This document shows positions 8,340-16,563 of a stretch of 64,000 bases of DNA, piece by piece. Position numbers and translations under genes: made by a program. This DNA is from Collinsella sp944321445. GTDB lineage: Bacteria > Actinomycetota > Coriobacteriia > Coriobacteriales > Coriobacteriaceae. Within the stretch, counting starts at the first letter, position 1. Every line of letters starts with the position of its first letter. A model generated the notes under the pieces. It did not search any database, had not been told where the DNA came from, and saw nothing but the letters and a program-made list of their open reading frames with translations. The stretch is taken from assembly GCF_030371825.1 (NCBI RefSeq), contig NZ_JAUDDM010000001.1; one strand, written 5' to 3'.

Positions 8340-9597
8340 CACCGGCGGTTCGCACCGCCGCACCGCACAGACCACTGCAACATCTCGATCCACGGGGACC
8401 AGTGCTCCGGGCACGCGGTTTCGCTCTTCCTCTTCACAGGGTTCACGGACCACGGCTCGCGCTTCGCAGGCTGCTCAGCGCCCTTCCGGCCGGCCTGCAG
8501 CCCAAGCGGCACGTCCGGCAGCAGCCAGCCGTTCGAGGACTCGTCAAGAGACCAAGCGCGCCGGTAGCCCGATTCCTATCATCGTGGGCATCGTCGCGGT
8601 GCTCGCAATCGTGGCCCTGCTCGCGTTCGTCGTCGCTCCGCGTATCGGCGGCTTGTTTGGGGGAGGGGAAACGGTCGAGGCCGGCCAAGAGGTCGAACTG
8701 ACGATTCCCGAGGGCGCAACAGGCGACGACATCGCGTCCATCCTCGCCCAGAACCACATTATCGATAACCCCAAGGAATACTATGCTGCCGTGGACGAGC
8801 TCGATGCCGCCATGGCCATCAAGCCGGGCGACTATCTGCTCTATACCGGTCAGGATGCGAAAGAGGTTGTGCAGCAGCTTGTGGACGGCCCCAACATCAC
8901 GGGCGTGACCCTCACCATCCAAGAGGGGCTCACCGTGGCGCAAACGGCTGCGCGCGTCGAGGAGACGCTCGGCATCTCAGCCGATGAGTTCCTGGCGCAG
9001 GCCAAGGCCTCCAACTACGCTGCCGACTACCCGTTCCTCGAGGGAGCCTACGACGATTCGCTCGAGGGGTATCTGTATCCCAAGACGTACAATCCCGGTA
9101 AGGAGCCGACGGCCGACAGCCTCATTCGCCAGATGCTCGATCAGTTCGAGACCGAGACGGCATCCCTTGACTTCGATGCCGCGCCCAACGGCTTGAGCGC
9201 CCAGGAGGTCGTCACGCTCGCCTCGCTCGTCGAGCGCGAGACGGCCGTGGCAGATGAGCGTCCGCTCGTCGCGAGCGTTATCTACAACCGTTTGGACGAG
9301 GGCATGCGCCTGCAGATCGATGCCGCCATCGTGTACGCGCGCGGCGGCGGGAGCGATCGCGTCACCTACGACGATCTTGAGATCGACTCTCCCTACAACG
9401 TGTATAAGCATGACGGCCTTACCCCTGGCCCCATCTGCAGCCCGAGTGTTTCCTCCATCGAGGCTGCGCTTAAGCCTGCCCAGACTGACTACCTATACTA
9501 CGTTGCCTCTCCCGAAGGCGACGGCTCGCATAACTTCAGCCCCGATTACGAGCAGTTCGAGAAGGACCGCGAGGCGTATCTGGAGTCCCAGCAATGA
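8326..9597 (+). CDS. mltG: Endolytic murein transglycosylase MltG (YceG-like)
   Basis: Protein of 423 aa from GTG 8326, with an AGAAGGGAA site ~10 bases upstream; an in-frame ATG 57 bp earlier lies inside ruvX and lacks a site. An ~80-residue Ser/Thr/Arg-rich cytoplasmic head comes first, then one membrane segment (about 84-107). A LysM-like part (LTIPEGATGDDIASIL) and the YceG domain follow. The catalytic Glu is in LASLVERETAVADERP (E303 or E305 by this start). MltG cuts nascent glycan strands at the membrane and so sets glycan length. Its N-terminal head is longer than in E. coli, as is usual in Actinomycetota. Confidence 0.92.
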   Translation: MPNANTGGSHRRTAQTTATSRSTGTSAPGTRFRSSSSQGSRTTARASQAAQRPSGRPAAQAARPAAASRSRTRQETKRAGSPIPIIVGIVAVLAIVALLAFVVAPRIGGLFGGGETVEAGQEVELTIPEGATGDDIASILAQNHIIDNPKEYYAAVDELDAAMAIKPGDYLLYTGQDAKEVVQQLVDGPNITGVTLTIQEGLTVAQTAARVEETLGISADEFLAQAKASNYAADYPFLEGAYDDSLEGYLYPKTYNPGKEPTADSLIRQMLDQFETETASLDFDAAPNGLSAQEVVTLASLVERETAVADERPLVASVIYNRLDEGMRLQIDAAIVYARGGGSDRVTYDDLEIDSPYNVYKHDGLTPGPICSPSVSSIEAALKPAQTDYLYYVASPEGDGSHNFSPDYEQFEKDREAYLESQQ

Positions 9598-10091
9598 GCA
9601 TCTGGGCGCCCAAGCGCTATGTCTCTCGCGTAGAGCGCATCGATCTCGATGACCTATGGGCTTCGGGGAAGCGCGCCATCATGCTCGACCGTGACAACAC
9701 CCTTGTGCCGCGTGACCGAAAGACCGCGCCGGCTTCCGTGTTGGCGTGGCTCGACGCCGCGCGCGAGCGCGGGTTCAAGCTGTACATGGTTTCGAACAAC
9801 TGGCATAAGGACCAGGTTCAGCGCTCGTCGTCTGAGCTTGGGCTCGATTTCATCTGCTTTGCCTGCAAGCCGCTGCCGTTTGCGCTCAACCGGGCGCTTG
9901 CGCGCATGGGCGTTGCCCACGAAGCCGCTGTGCTAATCGGCGACCAGCTCTACACCGACGTGTGGGCGGGCAACTTTGCCGGCGTCGATACGATCCTCGT
10001 CAAGCCGCAGACCCATGTGGACCTGTGGTACACGCAGATCTTTCGAATCTTCGAGCGGCGCGCCCTTCGCAACGTTCCCTGCGAGGAGTAG
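9594..10091 (+). CDS. YqeG family HAD IIIA-type phosphatase
   Basis: Protein of 165 aa overlapping mltG by 4 bp (ATGA). HAD motif I is MLDRDNTLVPRD (DxDxT). Motif II is the Ser/Asn pair in YMVSNNWHKDQ. A conserved Lys lies in CFACKPLPFALN, and motif III acidic residues are in LIGDQLYTDVWAGN. This matches the YqeG family, whose cellular substrate is unknown; a phosphatidylglycerophosphate phosphatase role has been proposed for related plant and cyanobacterial proteins. aroK starts 6 bp downstream, so the gene bridges the alaS and aroK groups of this transcription unit. Confidence 0.85.
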   Translation: MSIWAPKRYVSRVERIDLDDLWASGKRAIMLDRDNTLVPRDRKTAPASVLAWLDAARERGFKLYMVSNNWHKDQVQRSSSELGLDFICFACKPLPFALNRALARMGVAHEAAVLIGDQLYTDVWAGNFAGVDTILVKPQTHVDLWYTQIFRIFERRALRNVPCEE

Positions 10092-10097
10092 CGGTTC

Positions 10098-10631
10098 ATG
10101 ACGGGTTCTGTGAAGCGCGGGTGCGATCATATCTTTTTCATCGGTTTCTTAGGTGCGGGCAAGTCGACGCTTGCCCGCAATCTGGGCCGCATGTTCAACC
10201 GCCGCTTCATCGATACGGATCGGCTCGTCGAGCGCAGACGCGGGCTTTCTGTGCGTCGCATCTTTGAGCTGGAAGGGGAGGAGCGGTTCCGCGAGCTCGA
10301 GACCCAGGCCTTGGAGTCTCTTGAGTCCGAGCGCAGCCTGCTCGTTTCGTGCGGCGGCGGCATTATCGAAACGCCGCGCAACACCGAGCTCATGCATGCT
10401 ATGGGCTATTGCGTGTACCTCGACGGCGATATCGACGACTCGCTTCGGCAGATTCGGCGCGCCGATACACGCCCCGACTTCCGCTCGGCCGAGCACGCCG
10501 CGCGCTTGCTGGAGCATCGTCGCCCCTTATACCAGGGAGCTGCCGACATCACCGTCGATATTCGCGGTAAATCCTTTAAGGATGTTTCCTATCTATGTGC
10601 CGAAATTCTTCTGGAGCGAGGTCTTCTATGA
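10098..10631 (+). CDS. aroK: Shikimate kinase (stand-alone copy)
   Basis: Protein of 177 aa that would phosphorylate shikimate at the 3-OH. P-loop GFLGAGKST is near residues 16-24. The shikimate-binding FIDTDRLVE (DxD), FRELE and SCGGGI motifs are all present, as are the lid arginines around RADTRPDF and the final R of EHRRPLY. A second kinase domain is fused to AroE at 20702-21946, so this activity is duplicated. It overlaps the downstream aroB-like gene by 4 bp (ATGA), matching the conserved actinobacterial aroK-aroB order. The start context is weak (GAGGAG 10-15 bases upstream), but the frame is unambiguous. Confidence 0.9.
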   Translation: MTGSVKRGCDHIFFIGFLGAGKSTLARNLGRMFNRRFIDTDRLVERRRGLSVRRIFELEGEERFRELETQALESLESERSLLVSCGGGIIETPRNTELMHAMGYCVYLDGDIDDSLRQIRRADTRPDFRSAEHAARLLEHRRPLYQGAADITVDIRGKSFKDVSYLCAEILLERGLL

Positions 10632-11737
10632 GCGTACGCCGTCAACTTGTCAATTTTGGGAGCACGAGCACCGACTACCGTGTTGGCACCGGCGCCTTCG
10701 ATGAGCTTCCGCGCCTGTTTAAAAACGTTGTCGGTGAGCCCAAGCGGGCTCTGCTGGCATATGACGAGCTCGCTTCAGATGAGCAGCGTTCGTTGGCCCG
10801 TCGAGCGCTCATCGATTGCGGTTTTGCTGTCGAGGAATACAACGCCGCTGGCAAGGGCGCATGCGAAGCGTCTCTTGACGCATCGAGCTCCCTCATGCGC
10901 ATGCTCGCATCTTCGTCCATCACGGCCGATGACGTGATGGTCGCCCTGGGTGGTGCAAATGTGTGCTCACTCGTTTCGTATTGCGGTCAGATGTGGTGCG
11001 GCGGCATGTCGTGCGCGGCCATCCCGCTCACGCTTGATGCCATGTGCACCGTTCCGACTGCAATGCGTCCCCTTTCTGTCGATGACGCGCCGGAGATGGT
11101 GTCTGTGCGTCCCGGCTGGTCGCTCGTCGTGTGCGATATCGATCTTGTACTCGGCAAGGATGCACGTGAACTCGGCCTTGGCTATGCCTACCTGCTTGGC
11201 GCGGCATTCGCTTCCAGCCGACGCGTATGGGAGCAATGCGGCGAGAAGGTCGCCGGCATGGCTGATGATGACCCCGTTGCGTTCGCTGACGCTCTGTGCG
11301 CTGCGCAGACCTCGCGCGCCGGTGCCGTCCGATCCGCAAACCCATCTGCACGTAACTCCATTTACTACGGCATTTCGACGGCTCGCGCTCTGCGCGCATG
11401 CCTGAAGGAGAAACTCCCCAGTCATCTTGCCCTTGCGGAAGGTATGCGCTTCGAGGCGCGCCTTGCCCATGATGTCTGCGGGCTCGATGTCGACCTCGTC
11501 TTCGAGCAGGATGATCGCTTTGATGATCTTGGTGTCGAAGAGGCTGCGTTCGATGTGGATGTCGACACCTTCATCGATGCGCTCAAGCGCACCTGCTATG
11601 TGCGATCCAACCGCTTCATGCTCGCGTTGCCCAAGTTCCCGGGCGCCATCCGCCTATGCCATATCGAGGAAGACGTGCTGAGGCGCCATGCGGAGGCCTA
11701 CCTCGCCTCTCGCGCCGAGTTGCTTGAGGAGCTCTGA
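10628..11737 (+). CDS. 3-dehydroquinate synthase-like protein lacking the active site (AroB paralogue)
   Basis: Protein of 369 aa in the normal aroB position between aroK and pepQ. The fold is recognisable: DDVMVALGGANVCSL aligns with the NAD loop SDCVIALGGGVVGDV of the true AroB at 25576-26667, and LGLGYAYLLGAAF aligns with GCGEVIKHAVI. The functional residues have changed. GGGVVGD reads GGANVCS. The SVGGKT lysine is lost (TAMRPL). The metal ligands Glu, His and His read Tyr, Ile and Ser at the aligned sites. It is therefore probably not a dehydroquinate synthase. It is long, open and coupled to aroK by ATGA, so it is probably expressed. The function is unknown; a regulatory or scaffold role is only speculation. 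Confidence 0.72.
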   Translation: MSVRRQLVNFGSTSTDYRVGTGAFDELPRLFKNVVGEPKRALLAYDELASDEQRSLARRALIDCGFAVEEYNAAGKGACEASLDASSSLMRMLASSSITADDVMVALGGANVCSLVSYCGQMWCGGMSCAAIPLTLDAMCTVPTAMRPLSVDDAPEMVSVRPGWSLVVCDIDLVLGKDARELGLGYAYLLGAAFASSRRVWEQCGEKVAGMADDDPVAFADALCAAQTSRAGAVRSANPSARNSIYYGISTARALRACLKEKLPSHLALAEGMRFEARLAHDVCGLDVDLVFEQDDRFDDLGVEEAAFDVDVDTFIDALKRTCYVRSNRFMLALPKFPGAIRLCHIEEDVLRRHAEAYLASRAELLEEL

Positions 11738-11826
11738 GTTTCCCGCTTCCTTCCAGGTAACGTCGCTTCATCTGAACCTTCCGAGGTGTACTATGCCTCT
11801 GGTTTTATGCTGTGAAAGGAGTCTGC

Positions 11827-12957
11827 ATGACTGAATTGATCAATGGACCTGCAGGGCGTATCGCCCGTTTGCGCGACCTCATGGATGCGCGCGGCTACGA
11901 TGCGGTCGTTGTGCGCGACGAGGCAAATCTGCGCTGGCTCACCGGCGCCATGGGTGTGTTTGACTACACACACGAGTTCCCACATGCCGCGTTCATCACG
12001 CCCGATGCGTGCTACCTGCATACCGACTCGCGCTATTTCAACAGCTTCGCTGAGAACTTGCCTGCGGATAGCCCCTGGCAGGTCGATATGGACGGATTCG
12101 ACATCCCCGGGTGGGTCGCGCAGCGTGCACTCGAGACCAAAAGCCGCACCATCGCAATCGAAGACGACATGCAGTTGAACTTCTATCAGGGTATCGTTCG
12201 CGGTCTTGAAGATCGCTCCATCGCAGCGGCGTTGCCCCAGATGCACGGCGACATCCGGCGCATGCGCGCGGTGAAGGACGCCGAGGAGATCGAGCTCATG
12301 CGTCATGCGCAGGCCATCACCGACGCAGCGTTCGCGCATATGCTCGAGTTCATCCAACCGGGCCAAACGGAAAAGCAGGTCCGCAGCGAGCTCGAGAACT
12401 TCATGCTCAACAACGGCGCCGACGGCCTCGCGTTCGATTCCATCGTGGCATCGGGCCCCAACTCCGCGAATCCTCACGCTATCCCGAGCGACCGCGTGGT
12501 CGAAAAGGGCGATTTCGTCCTTATGGACTACGGTGCACGCTATCGCGACTACGATTCCGACATGACCCGCACCGTCGTGCTCGGCGAGCCCACCGCGCAG
12601 CAGCGTGAGCTCTACGACCTCGTGCAGCGTACCCATGAGGAGTGCGTCGCTGCCATTCACGCAGGCGTCGACGGCAGCGATATCCACAACCTCTCGGTCA
12701 AGATCATCTCGGATGCCGGGTACGGCGATTGCTACGGTCACGGCCTCGGCCACGGTGTGGGCATCGACATCCACGAGCTTCCGAACTTCGGCCGCAAGAG
12801 TAACATCGTCGAGGCGGGCGCGGTTATCACGGTCGAGCCCGGCGTGTACCTGCCTGGCGTGGGCGGCGTGCGCCTCGAGGACTACGGTCTGGTGACCGAG
12901 GACGGTTTCGAGCCCTTCACGCGCTCTCCGCACGAGCTCCAGGTCATCTCCTGTTAA
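11827..12957 (+). CDS. pepQ: Xaa-Pro peptidase, M24 family (PepQ/PepP-like)
   Basis: Protein of 376 aa. ATG 11827 follows GAAAGGAG by seven bases; the in-frame GTG at 11812 lies in front of that site. An N-terminal creatinase-type domain (to about 130) precedes the pita-bread metallopeptidase. The five metal ligands are visible: Asp in MDYGARYRD, Asp in YDSDMTRT, His in YGHGLGHGVG, Glu in TVEPGVYLPG and Glu in VRLEDYG. The enzyme removes an N-terminal residue ahead of proline or splits X-Pro dipeptides. Its place just before efp (a proline-stall relief factor) is widely conserved. A 111-bp gap separates it from efp. Confidence 0.9.
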   Translation: MTELINGPAGRIARLRDLMDARGYDAVVVRDEANLRWLTGAMGVFDYTHEFPHAAFITPDACYLHTDSRYFNSFAENLPADSPWQVDMDGFDIPGWVAQRALETKSRTIAIEDDMQLNFYQGIVRGLEDRSIAAALPQMHGDIRRMRAVKDAEEIELMRHAQAITDAAFAHMLEFIQPGQTEKQVRSELENFMLNNGADGLAFDSIVASGPNSANPHAIPSDRVVEKGDFVLMDYGARYRDYDSDMTRTVVLGEPTAQQRELYDLVQRTHEECVAAIHAGVDGSDIHNLSVKIISDAGYGDCYGHGLGHGVGIDIHELPNFGRKSNIVEAGAVITVEPGVYLPGVGGVRLEDYGLVTEDGFEPFTRSPHELQVISC

Positions 12958-13068
12958 CGTCTGCGGGCGCATGGGCCCGCGTATGGCTGTTTCGTTGCGT
13001 TTCCCCCAACAGGTACCTGCCTGTCGTATACTTTCGTCGTTATGTGTATTGAGTGAGAAAGGTCTTCC

Positions 13069-13632
13069 ATGGCATCCATCACCACTGCTGATTTCAAGAA
13101 CGGCCTCGGTCTTCGCATCAAGGACAAGGTCTGCACCATCGTCGAGTTCCAGCACGTGAAGCCCGGCAAGGGCGGCGCGTTCGTCCGCTACAAGACCAAG
13201 GACATCAAGTCCGGTCGCGTCGTCGAGAACACCTGCAACGCCGGCACCAAGTTCGAGAGCGTGACGCTCACCACCACCGAGATGCAGTATCTCTACAACG
13301 ACGGCGATCACTACTACTTCATGAACATGGAGACCTACGATCAGGTCCCCGTGCCCGTCGACTTCATCGGCGACAACTCCAAGTGGCTCAAGGAGAACGA
13401 CGTCTGCCAGCTGCTGTACGCAGACGACGAGCTCATGGGCGTGAACCCGCCGATGTTCATCGAGGTCGAGGTCACCGAGACCGACCCGGGCTTCAAGGGC
13501 GACACCGTCCAGGGCGGCACCAAGCCCGCCGTCATCGAGACCGGCGCGACCGTCCAGGTGCCGATGTATCTCAACGTGGGCGAGAAGATCAAGGTCGACA
13601 CCCGCGACGGCAAGTTCGTTTCCCGCGTCTAG
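13069..13632 (+). CDS. efp: Elongation factor P
   Basis: Protein of 187 aa, the standard length, with KOW-like N domain, OB domain and the C-terminal OB domain ending in VDTRDGKFVSRV. EF-P binds between the P and E sites and rescues ribosomes stalled on polyproline. The domain I loop reads VKPGKGGAFVR, so Lys is present at the tip as in unmodified or lysine-modified types. A GAAAGG site lies 7 bases before the ATG, and a TATACT -10-like box lies at 13027-13032, so it may have its own promoter. A strong terminator follows 25 bp after the stop. Confidence 0.97.
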   Translation: MASITTADFKNGLGLRIKDKVCTIVEFQHVKPGKGGAFVRYKTKDIKSGRVVENTCNAGTKFESVTLTTTEMQYLYNDGDHYYFMNMETYDQVPVPVDFIGDNSKWLKENDVCQLLYADDELMGVNPPMFIEVEVTETDPGFKGDTVQGGTKPAVIETGATVQVPMYLNVGEKIKVDTRDGKFVSRV

Positions 13633-13657
13633 TCGCGCTCGTATACAGCATCGCTTG

Positions 13658-13685
13658 GGGCGGGGCCGCACACCCCGCCCTTTTT
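13658..13685 (+). terminator. Rho-independent terminator after efp
   Basis: Perfect 8-bp stem GGGCGGGG / CCCCGCCC with a 7-base loop, followed directly by TTTTT. It closes the alaS-to-efp transcription run and separates it from the asp23-nusB operon. Confidence 0.88.
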
Positions 13686-13791
13686 CGTCAAACACGGATG
13701 TCTTGGAGTACGCGCTCCAATCTTGGGGTATCGTGTACACTGAACCGCGTGAGACACCTGCTTCGTGCAGTCGTTTGAAATGGGTGAGAAC

Positions 13792-14154
13792 ATGTCTGCA
13801 GAGATCAAGATCGACGGTATCGCCATCGCTCCTGAGGTTATGTCCATCATCGTGTCCCGAGCTGTCGAAGAGGTCGAGGGCGTCGCTTCGGTTGGCGTTC
13901 GCGACCTGGCGACGAACCTCGTCTCCATGTTCAGCGCCAAGAGCACCACTCCGGCCCTTCCTCCTATCGAGGCCGAGGTCGTTGACGATACGCTGCACCT
14001 CACGGTACGCGTTTCCGTATTCTTCGGATACCCCTTCAAGAAGCTCGCCGAAACCATCCGCGCTGCGGTCGTCAAGGTGGTTGACGCTCAGGTGGGCATC
14101 CCGGTCTCTTCCGTCGATGTGTGCATCGACGGCCTTGTATTCCCCAAGGAGTAA
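13792..14154 (+). CDS. Asp23/Gls24 family envelope stress protein
   Basis: Protein of 120 aa. I chose ATG 13792 (MSAEIKIDG) because GGGTGAG precedes it closely; the in-frame ATG 13780 and GTG 13765 are alternatives. IAPEVMSIIVSRAVEEVEGVASVG and the C-terminal VVDAQVGIPVSSVDVCIDG are the family signature. Members are small cytoplasmic or membrane-associated proteins linked to cell-envelope stress, and the one upstream of nusB in Gram-positives is YqhY. The spacing to nusB is 3 bp, so they are co-transcribed. An inverted repeat lies upstream at 13703-13720. Confidence 0.87.
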   Translation: MSAEIKIDGIAIAPEVMSIIVSRAVEEVEGVASVGVRDLATNLVSMFSAKSTTPALPPIEAEVVDDTLHLTVRVSVFFGYPFKKLAETIRAAVVKVVDAQVGIPVSSVDVCIDGLVFPKE

Positions 14155-14157
14155 TGC

Positions 14158-14640
14158 GTGAGTCTTAAAATTGATCGCGGTCGCACCCGCGCCCGCAGCC
14201 AAGCGCTTCAGATTCTGTTCCAGGCAGAAGCGCTCGATAAGCCGGTCGACGAGGTCCTCGCCGGCGATTATCTGCTGTCCAAGGGACCGCTTGAGCCCTA
14301 TGCCGAGCAGCTCGCCCTGGGGTGCTATCGCAACCTCGATCGCATCGATTACGCGCTCGAGACGGTATCCAAGAGCTGGAGCCTCTACCGTATGCCGAGC
14401 GCAGACCGAAACCTTTTGCGCATCGCCGTCTATGAGATGCGCTTCGTCGAAGACGATCCCATCGAAGACGCCGTCGTCATCAACGAGGCCGTCGAAGTGG
14501 CCAAGGCATATGGCACCGACGAGTCGTCGCGCTTCGTCAACGGCGTGCTGGGAAGCATCGCACGCATGGGCGATCTTCCCGAGGTACCCGAGTCCGAGGA
14601 CGCGCCCGATGTCGATGAAGCTGAGGCCACCGATGAGTGA
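14158..14640 (+). CDS. nusB: Transcription antitermination factor NusB
   Basis: Protein of 160 aa, GTG start 3 bp after asp23. The all-helical NusB fold shows RTRARSQALQILFQAEAL at the N terminus and the family segment RNLLRIAVYEMRF, then VVINEAVEVAKAYGTDESSRFVNGVLGSIAR. NusB joins NusE (S10) on boxA RNA for rRNA antitermination. The C terminus carries about 25 extra acidic residues. It overlaps xseB by 8 bp. Confidence 0.95.
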   Translation: MSLKIDRGRTRARSQALQILFQAEALDKPVDEVLAGDYLLSKGPLEPYAEQLALGCYRNLDRIDYALETVSKSWSLYRMPSADRNLLRIAVYEMRFVEDDPIEDAVVINEAVEVAKAYGTDESSRFVNGVLGSIARMGDLPEVPESEDAPDVDEAEATDE

Positions 14641-14890
14641 ATCGACGGTCCACACGTTCGATGACCTTACCGATCGCCTCGACGAGATCATCGCGGCGGT
14701 GCGGTCGAAGGACACCTCGCTGGAGCGATGCCTCGACCTGTTCGACGAGGCTATCGGCTTAGGATCAAAGGCGGTGGACATGGTCGACACCTTCGAGCTC
14801 TCTCCGCGCGAGGCCGATTCTTTGGCCGCTACGATGGAGCAGGATGAAGCCGAATCGAATGACCAGGTGGAATTTGAGGGAAAGGCGTAA
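14633..14890 (+). CDS. xseB: Exodeoxyribonuclease VII small subunit
   Basis: Protein of 85 aa, helical, with FDDLTDRLDEIIAAVRSKDTSLERCLDLFDEAIGL matching the XseB coiled-coil pair. XseB binds the large subunit XseA to make the single-strand exonuclease. The ATG at 14633 overlaps nusB's stop by 8 bp. No xseA is present in this window, although it usually lies directly upstream of xseB, so the partner must be elsewhere. The last ~20 residues are acidic and poorly conserved. Confidence 0.85.
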   Translation: MSESTVHTFDDLTDRLDEIIAAVRSKDTSLERCLDLFDEAIGLGSKAVDMVDTFELSPREADSLAATMEQDEAESNDQVEFEGKA

Positions 14891-14899
14891 CCGGGTCAC

Positions 14900-15703
14900 A
14901 TGAAACGTGTCCGCCTCGATGACGAATTGATCGCGCAGGGTCTTGCCGCATCACGCGACGAGGCCCTGCGTTTGTGCATGGCTGGGCTCGTATCGTGTTC
15001 GGGAGAGCGCCTGCAATCGCCCGCTGCGCGCGTCGAACCCGGCGCACCGATCCATGTGAAGGGGCACATTCCCTATGTGGGCAGGGGCGGCCTTAAACTC
15101 GAAGGCGCACTCGATGCCTTCTCGGTATCTCCCGTGGGGCTTGACTGCCTGGACGTTGGGTGCTCGACGGGCGGATTCTCCGATTGTTTGCTTCAGCGCG
15201 GGGCCTCCCGTGTGGTATCGGTCGATGTCGGCCGCGCGCAGTTCGCGTGGTCGCTGCGCAACGACGAGCGCGTTACGCTGCTTGAGCGCACCAATATCGT
15301 CGATGTTCCCGCTATGGGATATCGCGAGTCGTTCGACCTTGCCGTTTGCGACGTCTCCTTCACGAGCGTGGCTACCATCTTGTCCGCGGTGCTTGAACTC
15401 TTGAAACCAACCGGTATGTTCCTCACCTTGGTGAAGCCGCAGTTCGAGGCGCCCGCCGAGGATGTAGGGGAGGGCGGCATCGTGCGCGACCCAGCGGTCC
15501 ATGCGCGCGTCCTTGCCGACACGGTTCGTCTGTTTGCCGATTCTGGCCTGTATCCGGTCGATGTATGCCCGTCTCCCATAACGGGGGCAAAGGGCAACCG
15601 CGAATTCTTTCTGCTCGGCGATCGCGCACCGGCGAGGCGCGCATCCGAATGCCCCTTGGACGAGCACATCGAGGTCCTGCTGAACAAAACGGAGGCGCTA
15701 TGA
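14900..15703 (+). CDS. tlyA: TlyA family rRNA 2'-O-methyltransferase / S4-domain protein
   Basis: Protein of 267 aa. The N-terminal S4 RNA-binding domain (RLDDELIAQGLAASRDEALRLC) is followed by an FtsJ-like methyltransferase. The SAM motif is LDVGCSTGGFSDCLL, and the catalytic Lys-Asp-Lys framework includes CDVSFTSVA and LVKPQFEA. TlyA proteins methylate ribose in 16S and 23S rRNA helices. It lies 9 bp after xseB and overlaps nadK by 4 bp (ATGA), the common xseB-tlyA-nadK-recN order. Confidence 0.92.
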   Translation: MKRVRLDDELIAQGLAASRDEALRLCMAGLVSCSGERLQSPAARVEPGAPIHVKGHIPYVGRGGLKLEGALDAFSVSPVGLDCLDVGCSTGGFSDCLLQRGASRVVSVDVGRAQFAWSLRNDERVTLLERTNIVDVPAMGYRESFDLAVCDVSFTSVATILSAVLELLKPTGMFLTLVKPQFEAPAEDVGEGGIVRDPAVHARVLADTVRLFADSGLYPVDVCPSPITGAKGNREFFLLGDRAPARRASECPLDEHIEVLLNKTEAL

Positions 15704-16563
15704 AGATCTTCCTGGTACCCAATTACCACAGTGACGAAGCTGTCCAAAGCGGGCTTACCCTTGAGCTTTGGCTAACTCGCCAGGGCTATGAGGTCTCATG
15801 GGCGTCCGATGCGCGGTCCAAGATCGCAACGACCCCAGACATCGAGGGGAGCGACTTGGTGATCTCGCTGGGTGGCGACGGTACGATGCTGCGGGCCGCT
15901 CGCCTGGTGGCGCAGCGCGAGATTCCCATCCTGGGACTTTCCTATGGGCATCTGGGCTTTCTTACCGCCGCCAGCCCACAGGAGCGCGATATCCTTTCCG
16001 TCGTGTCCGATGCCCTTGCAGGAGAGATGCACGTGAGCCGACGCGCCACGATCGCGTGCACGGTTCGAGCCACGGCCGAAGACGGGACCGAAGAGGTATT
16101 CGAGTCACATGGGCTCAACGACCTCGCGCTTGCCCGCGGCCCGCTCTCCGAGATGATCGAGTTCGACATCTCCGTCTCCGGCCACCATATCGATCGCTTA
16201 CGTGGCGACGGCGTCGTGGTATCCACGGCAACCGGCTCGACCGGCTATGCGCTGTCTGCGGGTGGCCCCATCGTGAGTCCCGACTATGCCGGCATGGTCT
16301 GCGTGCCCATCGCACCCCACACTATCCAGGCGCGCGCGTTTCTCACCTCGCCTTCCGACGTTGTTGAAATCGCCCTATCGCATGACCGGCCGTCTGTGCC
16401 GGCCTGTGCCGTCGACGGCGTGTTCCTGTCGCCGCACGGGGTGATTGACCACGTCTCGGTTCGCCGCGGCGATGCGGATGTCCTGCTGCTCGACTACGGC
16501 CCCGAAAGCTTCTACAACTCCGTCTCGCGTGTGTTCTATGGGGTGCGTCGCAATGATCGATGA
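15700..16563 (+). CDS. nadK: NAD kinase
   Basis: Protein of 287 aa that makes NADP from NAD and ATP. ATG 15700 lies within GGAGGCGCTATG; upstream in-frame codons lie inside tlyA. The GGDGTMLRAARL motif is at about residue 58, the NE/D-type motif reads GLNDLALARG, and the glycine-rich core is STATGSTGYALSAGGPI. All are needed for catalysis and all are intact. It overlaps recN by 11 bp. Confidence 0.95.
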   Translation: MKIFLVPNYHSDEAVQSGLTLELWLTRQGYEVSWASDARSKIATTPDIEGSDLVISLGGDGTMLRAARLVAQREIPILGLSYGHLGFLTAASPQERDILSVVSDALAGEMHVSRRATIACTVRATAEDGTEEVFESHGLNDLALARGPLSEMIEFDISVSGHHIDRLRGDGVVVSTATGSTGYALSAGGPIVSPDYAGMVCVPIAPHTIQARAFLTSPSDVVEIALSHDRPSVPACAVDGVFLSPHGVIDHVSVRRGDADVLLLDYGPESFYNSVSRVFYGVRRNDR

